From JAMLIN01 sp964509685 (GTDB lineage: Bacteria; Pseudomonadota; Gammaproteobacteria; Burkholderiales; Burkholderiaceae_E): a stretch of 12,201 bases of DNA. Position numbers and translations under genes: made by a program. Location: positions 1 to 12,201 of the forward strand of contig CAZDYQ010000087.1 of the NCBI GenBank assembly GCA_964509685.1, read 5' to 3'. Below, one piece after another: positions 1 to 5,030 of the stretch. The notes beneath the pieces are model-generated. The model had not been told where the DNA came from. It saw only the letters and a program-made list of their open reading frames with translations, and ran no database searches. Position 1 is the first letter of the stretch, and every line of letters starts with the position of its first letter.

Positions 1-401
1 CGGTCGGCTGCGGCCAGGTCGTCAAGATCCTGAACAACATGGTGCTCTTCGAGACGGTCATGGCGCTGTCCGAGGCGAAAGCGATCGGCGAGCGCGCCGG
101 CGTGCCGGCCGATCTCCTGTTCGACGTGCTCTCCAAGGGCTCGGCCGACAGCTTCGCGCTGCGCAACCACGGCATGAAGGCCATCGTTCCCGACGAATTC
201 CCGCTGCGCGCCTTCTCCACCACCTATGCCCGCAAGGACCTGCGCTATGCGCTGGAGCTCGCCGCGCAGACCGGCGTGGACGCGCGTGGCGCGCAGACGG
301 TGGACGGCTGGCTCGCCGCCGCCATCGAGGCGGGCGAGGGCGACAACTACTTCCCGGTGATCGCCCGGCGCATCGCGGCGAGCGCGCGCCGTTCACAGTA
401 G
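1..401 (+). CDS. NAD(P)-dependent beta-hydroxyacid dehydrogenase (3-hydroxyisobutyrate dehydrogenase family), C-terminal part
   Basis: This gene is cut by the left edge. The first complete codon is at base 3, and 132 residues are visible before the TAG at 399-401. The visible part opens with VGCGQVVKILNN, the family's G-x-G-x-x-x-K-x-x-N-N block. Its lysine (visible residue 8) is the catalytic one in 3-hydroxyisobutyrate dehydrogenase and tartronate semialdehyde reductase. The rest is the all-helical C-terminal domain, including a KDLRYALELA helix. Full-length members are about 290-300 residues, so roughly 160 residues with the NAD(P)-binding Rossmann domain lie outside the window. The enzymes oxidise or reduce a 3-hydroxyacid in the cytoplasm. 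The substrate cannot be read from this half, so the gene could be mmsB-, garR- or glxR-like. The next gene begins 28 bases downstream on the same strand, suggesting one operon. An internal ATG at 39 is not the start, because the conserved motif lies upstream of it. Confidence 0.88.
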   Translation, partial: VGCGQVVKILNNMVLFETVMALSEAKAIGERAGVPADLLFDVLSKGSADSFALRNHGMKAIVPDEFPLRAFSTTYARKDLRYALELAAQTGVDARGAQTVDGWLAAAIEAGEGDNYFPVIARRIAASARRSQ

Positions 402-429
402 ACTCGTCGCGGACGTCACGGAGGAGAAG

Positions 430-1257
430 ATGACCCTGCAAGATCCTCGACAGGCCGATCGCCGGGACGGCACCTGGGAAGCCTACGCGATCCGCTATGC
501 CCGCCTCGACGAGCGGCGCCGCGCCGACAACTTCGTGCCGGTCGATCCGCACGATGGCCCGATGCCGATGGACTACTTCGTCTGGCTCCTGCGCCAGGGC
601 GGCCGGACGATCCTGGTGGACACGGGCTTCGGCGCCGAGGCGGCGAGCGCCCGCGGCCGCAAGCTGCTGCGTTGCCCGATCGAGGCGCTGCGCGTGCTGG
701 ACGTGGACCCGGCGTCCGTGAGCGACGTGGTCATCACCCACCTTCACTACGACCACGCGGGCAACCTCGACAAGCTGCCCAATGCGCGCTTCCACATCCA
801 GGCCGACGAGGTTTCCTACGCCACGGGGCCCTGCATGTGCCACCCGGCGATCCGGCACGCCTATCGGGTCGAGGACGTGGTCGAACTCGTGCGCAAGGTG
901 TACGCGGACCGCGTCGTCTTCTACCAGGGCGACGCGAACCTGGCGCCGGGCGTGGACCTGCTCGCCATCGGCGGCCACACCATGGGCCTGCAGTCGCTGC
1001 GCGTGCGCACCGCCCGCGGCACGGTAATCCTTGCCTCGGACGCGAGCCACTACTACGAGAACATCCTCGGCGGCCGGCCCTTTCCGATCGTGCACGACGT
1101 GGCGAAGATGCTCGACGGCCACCGGCGGCTGCTCGCCGAAGCCGGCGACCCGAAGTTCCTCGTGCCGGGCCACGATCCCCTCGTGCTCGAGCGCTATCCC
1201 CAGGTGCCGGGCGACGAGATCGGCATCGCGATCCTGCACGAACCGCCCACGGCCTGA
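430..1257 (+). CDS. Metallo-beta-lactamase-fold hydrolase, N-acyl homoserine lactonase family
   Basis: This 275-residue cytoplasmic protein (no signal peptide) has the two-metal metallo-beta-lactamase fold. The ligand set is visible: HLHYDH gives H104, H106, D108 and H109; H183 sits in GGHTMG; D204 in LASDASHYY; H248 in VPGHDP. Spacing and length fit the AiiA/AttM lactonase family, which opens lactone rings by hydrolysis. The catalytic tyrosine of AiiA lies three residues after the bridging Asp. Here that position is H207, with Y208 and Y209 next to it, so an acyl-homoserine lactone substrate is not secure. A C135-x-C137-H138 cluster is also present; I assign it no role. The ATG has a strong GGAGGAG ribosome site at 420-426. 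The dehydrogenase gene ends 28 bases upstream, and a GC hairpin (1262-1289) follows the stop. Context suggests catabolism of a lactone or cyclic ester rather than quorum quenching, but that is inference. Confidence 0.87.
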   Translation: MTLQDPRQADRRDGTWEAYAIRYARLDERRRADNFVPVDPHDGPMPMDYFVWLLRQGGRTILVDTGFGAEAASARGRKLLRCPIEALRVLDVDPASVSDVVITHLHYDHAGNLDKLPNARFHIQADEVSYATGPCMCHPAIRHAYRVEDVVELVRKVYADRVVFYQGDANLAPGVDLLAIGGHTMGLQSLRVRTARGTVILASDASHYYENILGGRPFPIVHDVAKMLDGHRRLLAEAGDPKFLVPGHDPLVLERYPQVPGDEIGIAILHEPPTA

Positions 1258-1261
1258 GGCC

Positions 1262-1289
1262 CCCCGGCGCCGCGGGCGCAGCGCCGGGG
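1262..1289 (+). terminator. GC-rich hairpin after the lactonase-like gene
   Basis: A perfect 9-bp inverted repeat (CCCCGGCGC at 1262-1270, GCGCCGGGG at 1281-1289) encloses a 10-base loop. It starts four bases after the TGA of the upstream gene. No T-tract follows, so it is not a canonical intrinsic terminator. It may protect an mRNA 3' end or work with Rho. The remaining bases up to 1436 show no gene. Confidence 0.35.
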
Positions 1290-1448
1290 CGCCGCCCGAG
1301 AGAGGCTGGGCAGCGCGTGCCTTCTCCCGTACGCTGGCGGCGTCGGCTCGCCGCCAGGTCCCGATGGCCTGCGACCGGCCGGAGGCAGGGGCCGCGCCGG
1401 CCGGCCCGACAAGAAGCAGCACCCGTTTCGTTGATCGAGGAGACACGC

Positions 1449-2396
1449 ATGATGAAGCGCATCATGGCTGGAATGGTCGCGACCCTGGGTATCTCGTTGG
1501 CTGGATCGGCCGTCGCCGACGAGAAATGGTTCCCCTCGAAGTGGGGTCCCGACGACGAGCTCGGCGCGGCCAACTACCTCTCGCCCGACAAGGTCCTCGC
1601 GGCTTCCAGGCTCATCACGACAGGCAAGACCTACGCGCTCGGCGTCACGGTGAACCGACTGACGCCGGCCTTCCCGCCCCGGCGTTGCGACATCTATGTC
1701 GTGCAGCCGAACCAGGTCGGCTCCGCGAACGGGCTGGGGCCGACCAACACGACCTATAACGACGACATCCTCAACTGCTGGATCGGCATCGGCTCGCAGA
1801 TCGACGGGCTCGGCCATATCGGCATCGGCGACACCTACTACAACGGCAACAAGTGGGCCGACATCGCGCCGATCACCGGCCTGAAGAAGTTCAGCACCCA
1901 CAACATCCCGCCGATCGTCACCCGCGGCGTGGTGCTCGACATCGCCGGCTACCGCGGCGTGGACATGCTCACCGAAGGCGAGGCGATCAACCAGGCGGAC
2001 ATCGAGGGCGCCGCCGCGAAGCAGGGTGTCGAGATCCGCGAAGGCGACGTCGTCCTGCTCCATACCGGCTGGATGGGCATCCTCGACTCCGACCCGGAGC
2101 GCTTCGGCAAGGCGGAGCCCGGCCTGGGCATGAACGGAGCGAGGTATCTCGTCAGCAAGGGCGTGGTGGCCGTGGGAGCCGATACCTGGGGCGTGGAGGC
2201 CGTGCCGTTCGAGAAGGGCGAGGGCATCTTCGGCGTGCACCAGGAACTGCTGACGCGCAACGGCACCTACCTGCTCGAGAACATGAATACCGCCGAGCTC
2301 GTGGCGGACAAGGCGTGGGAGTTCCTGTTCGTGCTCGGCCAGCCCCGCTACGAGGGATCCGTCCAGGCGATGATCAACCCCGTCGCCATTCGCTGA
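1449..2396 (+). CDS. Exported cyclase family protein (PF04199-like, kynurenine formamidase/isatin hydrolase relatives)
   Basis: The product is 315 residues. Residues 1-23 form a Sec signal peptide: MMKR, a hydrophobic stretch, then SAVA before DEKW with likely cleavage after A23. The mature enzyme is therefore probably periplasmic. Family marks are the N-terminal KWGPDDELGAAN, GSQIDGLGH at residues 115-123, GDVVLLHTGW at 199-208, and VGADTWGVEAVP. The family hydrolyses amide or ring bonds with a metal held by an HxGTHxDxPxH motif. Here D119 and H123 align, but the first two histidines correspond to G113 and Q117. Members with GTQ-D-G-L-H style motifs are, from memory, a recognised branch, so the gene is probably intact and different in chemistry. 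The start is set by GAGGAG at 1437-1442, six bases before the ATG; the ATG at 1452 is an alternative. The gene is 191 bases from the lactonase-like gene, so it may have its own promoter. The substrate is unknown. Confidence 0.87.
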   Translation: MMKRIMAGMVATLGISLAGSAVADEKWFPSKWGPDDELGAANYLSPDKVLAASRLITTGKTYALGVTVNRLTPAFPPRRCDIYVVQPNQVGSANGLGPTNTTYNDDILNCWIGIGSQIDGLGHIGIGDTYYNGNKWADIAPITGLKKFSTHNIPPIVTRGVVLDIAGYRGVDMLTEGEAINQADIEGAAAKQGVEIREGDVVLLHTGWMGILDSDPERFGKAEPGLGMNGARYLVSKGVVAVGADTWGVEAVPFEKGEGIFGVHQELLTRNGTYLLENMNTAELVADKAWEFLFVLGQPRYEGSVQAMINPVAIR

Positions 2397-2409
2397 ACCG
2401 CCATTCGTC

Positions 2410-2441
2410 GGCCGCCGGGTCGCGCGCCGGGCCCGGCGGCC
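2410..2441 (+). terminator. GC-rich hairpin after the cyclase-family gene
   Basis: GGCCGCCGGG (2410-2419) pairs perfectly with CCCGGCGGCC (2432-2441) across a 12-base loop. It begins 13 bases after the TGA of the cyclase-family gene. No T-run follows, so termination would need Rho or the hairpin may only protect the transcript end. Confidence 0.38.
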
Positions 2442-2613
2442 GGCGGCCCACGCCGTTCCGGCAGGCGCCCCCTTGGGCCTGGCGCTTGCGTAGCCTTCGC
2501 AGGCCCTCCTCGCGGTGCAGTCCCGCCACGGCGCGCCCGCCGCCGATAGGGCCGATGCCGCCGTTCGTGCCGGACGCATTGCCTGGCCGAGACGCCACGC
2601 CAATGATGACCGC

Positions 2614-2631
2614 AAACGTAAGGAAACGTAA
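2614..2631 (+). promoter_or_regulatory. Tandem AAACGTAA repeats, possible response-regulator (CpxR-like) box
   Basis: AAACGTAA occurs at 2614-2621 and again at 2624-2631, an exact 10-base period or one helical turn. The core reads GTAA-N6-GTAA, close to the GTAAA-N5-GTAAA consensus known for the envelope-stress regulator CpxR. It lies about 23 bases upstream of the possible -35 hexamer, a usual place for an activator. Assignment to CpxR is inference; any OmpR/PhoB-type regulator with tandem half-sites would fit. Confidence 0.35.
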
Positions 2632-2673
2632 CGATTCGTTCGTCGGAACCGGCTTTACGGGCGCACGAATCGT
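2631..2673. repeat. 9-bp inverted repeat overlapping the putative promoter
   Basis: ACGATTCGT at 2631-2639 and its exact reverse complement ACGAATCGT at 2665-2673 are 25 bases apart. The left arm touches the second tandem repeat. The right arm falls between the possible -35 (2654-2659) and -10 (2677-2682) hexamers. This placement would suit an operator bound by a dimer, with looping or two half-sites. The arm match is certain; the role is a guess. Confidence 0.4.
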
Positions 2674-2682
2674 CGCGACAAT
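2654..2682 (+). promoter_or_regulatory. Possible sigma-70 promoter for the lysozyme-inhibitor-like gene
   Basis: TTTACG (2654-2659) and GACAAT (2677-2682) each match four of six consensus bases and have the ideal 17-base spacing. A transcript would start near 2689, about 35 bases before the GTG at 2723. The match is weak, but it is the best pair I see in this gap. Confidence 0.3.
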
Positions 2683-2722
2683 ACGACCCGGAAATCAGCC
2701 AGGCCTCTCAACGGAGATTCCC

Positions 2723-3052
2723 GTGAAATTGTCGTTCAAGTTCCTAGCTGTATCGGTTGGCCTGGCATGTGCGGCAGGGACCGTCCAGGCCGAGGGCCTG
2801 AAGCTCACCAAAGGTCTCTACAAGTGCGAACTCAATCGCACCGTGGACGTCACCGACGTCGCGCCCGACAACTCGACCGCAACCATCAAGTGGGGCAAGC
2901 GCCCCTACGTGCTGAAGGCCGTTCCCGCGCGCACCGGCGCCCTGCGCTACGAGGACGTGGAATCCGGCCTGACCTGGCTGGTGATCGTGGGCAAGTCGAT
3001 CCTGCTCGACACCAAGAACGGCAAGCAGCTCGCCAACGAATGCAAGGTTTGA
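2723..3052 (+). CDS. Periplasmic MliC-like C-type lysozyme inhibitor family protein
   Basis: This 109-residue protein starts at GTG with GGAG at 2713-2716, six bases upstream. Residues 1-23 form a Sec signal peptide ending TVQA before EG. The mature part resembles the MliC/PliC lysozyme-inhibitor domain: YKC at the start (C35), a KWGKRPYVLKAV strand pair, T71-G72-A73-x-R75-Y76 matching the family's S-G-x-R-Y loop, G90-K91 where MliC has its second lysozyme-contacting residue, and a closing C107 likely bonded to C35. Such proteins plug the lysozyme active site in the cell envelope. MliC itself is lipid-anchored. Here C16 lies in GLAC, which lacks a proper lipobox, so a soluble periplasmic form is more likely. 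The gene stands alone between a hairpin-bearing gap and a strong terminator. The family call is from memory of the motifs and is fairly confident; inhibition of a real lysozyme is unproven. Confidence 0.75.
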   Translation: MKLSFKFLAVSVGLACAAGTVQAEGLKLTKGLYKCELNRTVDVTDVAPDNSTATIKWGKRPYVLKAVPARTGALRYEDVESGLTWLVIVGKSILLDTKNGKQLANECKV

Positions 3053-3116
3053 CCCTATAAGAAAGAACCAGCGTCGCCGGCTCCTCCCGGCGCGCACACG
3101 GAACGATCAATCTCCG

Positions 3117-3147
3117 GGGCCGCGGCAATCCGCGGCCCATTTTTTTT
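3117..3147 (+). terminator. Intrinsic (Rho-independent) terminator
   Basis: A perfect 9-bp stem (GGGCCGCGG at 3117-3125 with CCGCGGCCC at 3130-3138) has a CAAT loop and is followed by A and eight T residues (3140-3147). This is a strong terminator for the gene ending at 3052. It isolates the next gene, so that gene needs a promoter between 3148 and 3224. Confidence 0.93.
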
Positions 3148-3188
3148 GCGCCGCGCGCGCGGCCTGCGCGCATCCCGGCGAGGCGGGC

Positions 3189-3194
3189 TAGGAT
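3189..3194 (+). promoter_or_regulatory. Possible -10 element for the cysteine hydrolase gene
   Basis: TAGGAT in the context GGCTAGGATTACGG matches four of six -10 consensus bases and lies 31 bases before the ATG. No good -35 hexamer is visible in the GC-rich stretch upstream. The main argument is position: the strong terminator just upstream means a promoter should be here. Confidence 0.25.
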
Positions 3195-3213
3195 TACGGC
3201 TTGCCATCAATCC

Positions 3214-3218
3214 GGGAG
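3214..3218 (+). promoter_or_regulatory. Ribosome binding site fixing the start at 3225
   Basis: GGGAG lies six bases before the ATG at 3225. A longer in-frame start (TTG at 3201) would put this site inside the coding region and has no site of its own, so the ATG is preferred. Confidence 0.6.
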
Positions 3219-3224
3219 CCCTCC

Positions 3225-3728
3225 ATGGCGCGCACGCTTCTCGTCATCGACATCCAGAACGACTACTTTCCCGGAGGCACGTTGCCCCTCTGGCAGGCCG
3301 AGGAAACCGAGGCGCGGATCGTCTCGGCGATCGGCAAGGCGCGCAGGGCGGGTGACAAGGTCGTCCTCGTGCGGCACGTCTCGAAGGCGAAGGCGGGACT
3401 GTTCGCGCCCGACGGGACCGGTGTCGCGATCCGGCCGGCGATCCTCGAGGCGGCCGGCGACGCGCCGGTGGTTACCAAGCATGTCGCCGACGCCTTCCAG
3501 GACACGGATCTCGCGCGGCACCTCGAGGGCACGGACGAGCTCCTGGTCTGCGGCATGATGACCCAGAACTGCGTCGTCTTCACGGCGATGTCCCGGGCGG
3601 CGGACCCCTGGCGGGTGCGGGTCGTCGGCGACCTCTGCACCGCGCCGCTCGAGGTCGTGCACAAGATCGCGCTGAACGCGCTGGGATCGAAGACGGAAGT
3701 CGTCGATTCCGCCTCGGTGTGGGCCTGA
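3225..3728 (+). CDS. Isochorismatase-family cysteine hydrolase
   Basis: The product is 167 residues, a compact single-domain member of the isochorismatase-like family (nicotinamidase, N-carbamoylsarcosine amidase, ureidoacrylate hydrolase and others). The expected triad is visible: D9 in LLVIDIQNDYF, K85 in VVTKHVADAF, and nucleophile C116 in CGMMTQNCVVFTA. The protein starts directly with the first strand (MARTLLVID) and has no signal peptide, so it is cytoplasmic. The family hydrolyses amides or isochorismate through a cysteine thioester. A DIQNDYFPGG start is common in members of unknown substrate, so no specific name is justified. No nicotinamidase-type metal-binding motif (D-x-H-x-x-x-H) is evident. 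The MFS transporter gene follows after 60 bases and may be co-transcribed, which would link uptake or export of a compound with its hydrolysis; that is inference. Confidence 0.9.
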   Translation: MARTLLVIDIQNDYFPGGTLPLWQAEETEARIVSAIGKARRAGDKVVLVRHVSKAKAGLFAPDGTGVAIRPAILEAAGDAPVVTKHVADAFQDTDLARHLEGTDELLVCGMMTQNCVVFTAMSRAADPWRVRVVGDLCTAPLEVVHKIALNALGSKTEVVDSASVWA

Positions 3729-3752
3729 CGCGCCGGGCCTTCATCGTGGCCC

Positions 3753-3774
3753 GCCGGCCCGACAGGGGGCCGGC
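3753..3774 (+). repeat. Hairpin in the gap before the MFS gene
   Basis: GCCGGCCC (3753-3760) pairs perfectly with GGGCCGGC (3767-3774) across a 6-base loop. It ends three bases before the CGGAGG ribosome site (3778-3783) of the next gene. It has no T-run. It could end the hydrolase transcript, stabilise an mRNA end, or modulate access to the downstream ribosome site. Confidence 0.4.
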
Positions 3775-3788
3775 CACCGGAGGCGCGC

Positions 3789-5009
3789 GTGGCGAGTAGT
3801 CCGGCCGCGATCGACACGGGCCCCGTGCTTCCGGCACGCGTCCAGCGCGGCAACATCTGGCGGCTCACCATCGCCCAGGCGCTCGCCGGGGCGAACGCGG
3901 TGGTCGTGTTCGCGACCGGATCGATCGTGGGCAACTCGCTGGCGCCCACGCCCGTGCTCGCGACCCTGCCGATCTCGATCTTCGTCGTGGGCATGGCGGC
4001 CTGCATCCTGCCCGTCGGGGCGATCGCGCGCCGGCACGGACGGCTCGCCGCTTTCCTCGCCGGCACCGGGGCCGGCGTGCTGGCGGGCCTGCTCGCGATG
4101 TTCGCGGTCATCCTGGGCTGGTTCTGGCTGTTCTGCGTCGCGACCTTCTTCGGCGGCGCCTATGCGGCCGTCGTCCTCACGTTCCGTTTCGCCGCAGCCG
4201 ACGGCGTGGAGCCGGCCCGCCGGGCGCGCGCGCTGTCGTACGTGATGGCCGGGGGCGTGGCGGCCGGTGTCGTCGGGCCCCAGCTCGTCACGTTCACGAT
4301 GGCGCTGTGGCCACCCCACCTGTTCACCGCCACCTTCCTGGTGCAGGCGCTGGCCGCCGTCCTCTCGGCCCTGGTCCTGCTCGGCGTGCGCTTGCCGGTG
4401 CCAACGGCCGAGGAGATCGCCGGCGGCGGGCGTCCGCTCGGGGTAATCGCGCGCCAGCCGCGCTTCATCGCCGCGGTGGCCTGCGGCGCGGTGTCCTTCG
4501 CCCTGATGAACTTCCTCATGACCGCGGCGCCACTGGCGATGCACCTTTGCGGCCATCCGCAGGAAGCGGCGAACCTGGGCCTGCAATGGCACGTCGTCGC
4601 GATGTACGGGCCCAGCTTCTTCACGGGACATCTCATCGCGCGGTTCGGCGCCGGTCGCATGTCCATGCTGGGGCTCGCCCTGATCGGCATCTCGGCGGCA
4701 ATCGGGCTGGGCGGCATCGACGTGGCCCACTTCTGGGCGACGCTGGTCCTGCTCGGGCTGGGCTGGAACTTCGGCTTCCTCGGCGCCTCGGCCCTGGTGC
4801 TCGAGTGCCATCGCCCGGAGGAGAAGACCCGGGTGCAGTCGCTCAACGACTTCCTCGTCTTCGGGCTGATGGCCCTCGGCTCGTTCGCCTCGGGGGGCGT
4901 GCTCGCCGCCTGGGGCTGGGACACGGTGCTGTGGGTGTCGCTGCTGCCGATCCCGGCGGCGATGGCGATGCTGGCCGCCGCGATGCGGCGCTCGGCGCGG
5001 GCCGGCTGA
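3789..5009 (+). CDS. Major facilitator superfamily (MFS) transporter
   Basis: The product is 406 residues, the standard length for a 12-helix inner-membrane MFS carrier. Hydrophobic segments lie at roughly 27-48, 58-79, 86-108, 110-131, 148-170, 178-200, 224-246, 265-284, 290-310, 314-338, 352-374 and 379-398. A basic loop (RRHGR, 81-85) follows the second helix, as in the MFS signature between helices 2 and 3. Helix 5 carries the glycine-rich AGGVAAGVVGPQL. A second basic loop separates the two six-helix halves. The GTG start is supported by CGGAGG at 3778-3783, five bases upstream. It moves a small solute by proton coupling or uniport; the solute and the direction cannot be told. The 60-base spacing from the cysteine hydrolase suggests co-transcription, though a hairpin lies between. 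Its final codons lie in a hairpin shared with the convergent gene. Confidence 0.9.
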   Translation: MASSPAAIDTGPVLPARVQRGNIWRLTIAQALAGANAVVVFATGSIVGNSLAPTPVLATLPISIFVVGMAACILPVGAIARRHGRLAAFLAGTGAGVLAGLLAMFAVILGWFWLFCVATFFGGAYAAVVLTFRFAAADGVEPARRARALSYVMAGGVAAGVVGPQLVTFTMALWPPHLFTATFLVQALAAVLSALVLLGVRLPVPTAEEIAGGGRPLGVIARQPRFIAAVACGAVSFALMNFLMTAAPLAMHLCGHPQEAANLGLQWHVVAMYGPSFFTGHLIARFGAGRMSMLGLALIGISAAIGLGGIDVAHFWATLVLLGLGWNFGFLGASALVLECHRPEEKTRVQSLNDFLVFGLMALGSFASGGVLAAWGWDTVLWVSLLPIPAAMAMLAAAMRRSARAG

Positions 5010-5030
5010 AACCCCCGGGATTCAGCCGGC
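5001..5030. terminator. Bidirectional hairpin shared by two convergent genes
   Basis: GCCGGCTGAA at 5001-5010 and its exact reverse complement at 5021-5030 form a 10-bp stem with a 10-base loop. Each arm holds the last codons GCC GGC TGA of one gene: the MFS gene on the + strand and the exported-protein gene on the - strand. No T-tract follows on either side, so it may cap both transcripts or act with Rho. Confidence 0.55.

Larger units (their letters stand above)
2397..2722. other. Intergenic region of 326 bases with repeats and a likely promoter
   Basis: No credible gene lies here; the short open frames are low-complexity GC shadows. From left to right it holds a 10-bp GC hairpin just after the cyclase stop (2410-2441) and about 150 bases in which I see no signal. 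A less GC-rich block follows (about 2600-2700) with two tandem AAACGTAA repeats, a 9-bp inverted repeat and a possible promoter. The last 40 bases lead to the GTG start at 2723. The drop in GC content near 2600-2640 stands out against the flanks. Confidence 0.6.

Noticed and set aside
58..1446. Long minus-strand open frame (462 codons) opposite the lactonase-like gene
   Set aside because: It is Arg/Ala/His-rich with no recognisable motif and is explained by codon bias opposite real genes with clear catalytic residues.
2374..2598. Possible 74-codon minus-strand gene in the intergenic gap
   Set aside because: It has low-complexity composition, overlaps a GC hairpin and shows no clear ribosome site.
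1194..2615. Long minus-strand open frame (473 codons) opposite the cyclase-family gene
   Set aside because: The + strand holds a complete enzyme with signal peptide and family blocks; the antisense translation is low-complexity, as expected at 68% GC.
3148..3180. CG-rich alternating stretch (GCGCGCGC) as a special structural element
   Set aside because: Short and in keeping with base composition; no flanking repeats or other signal.
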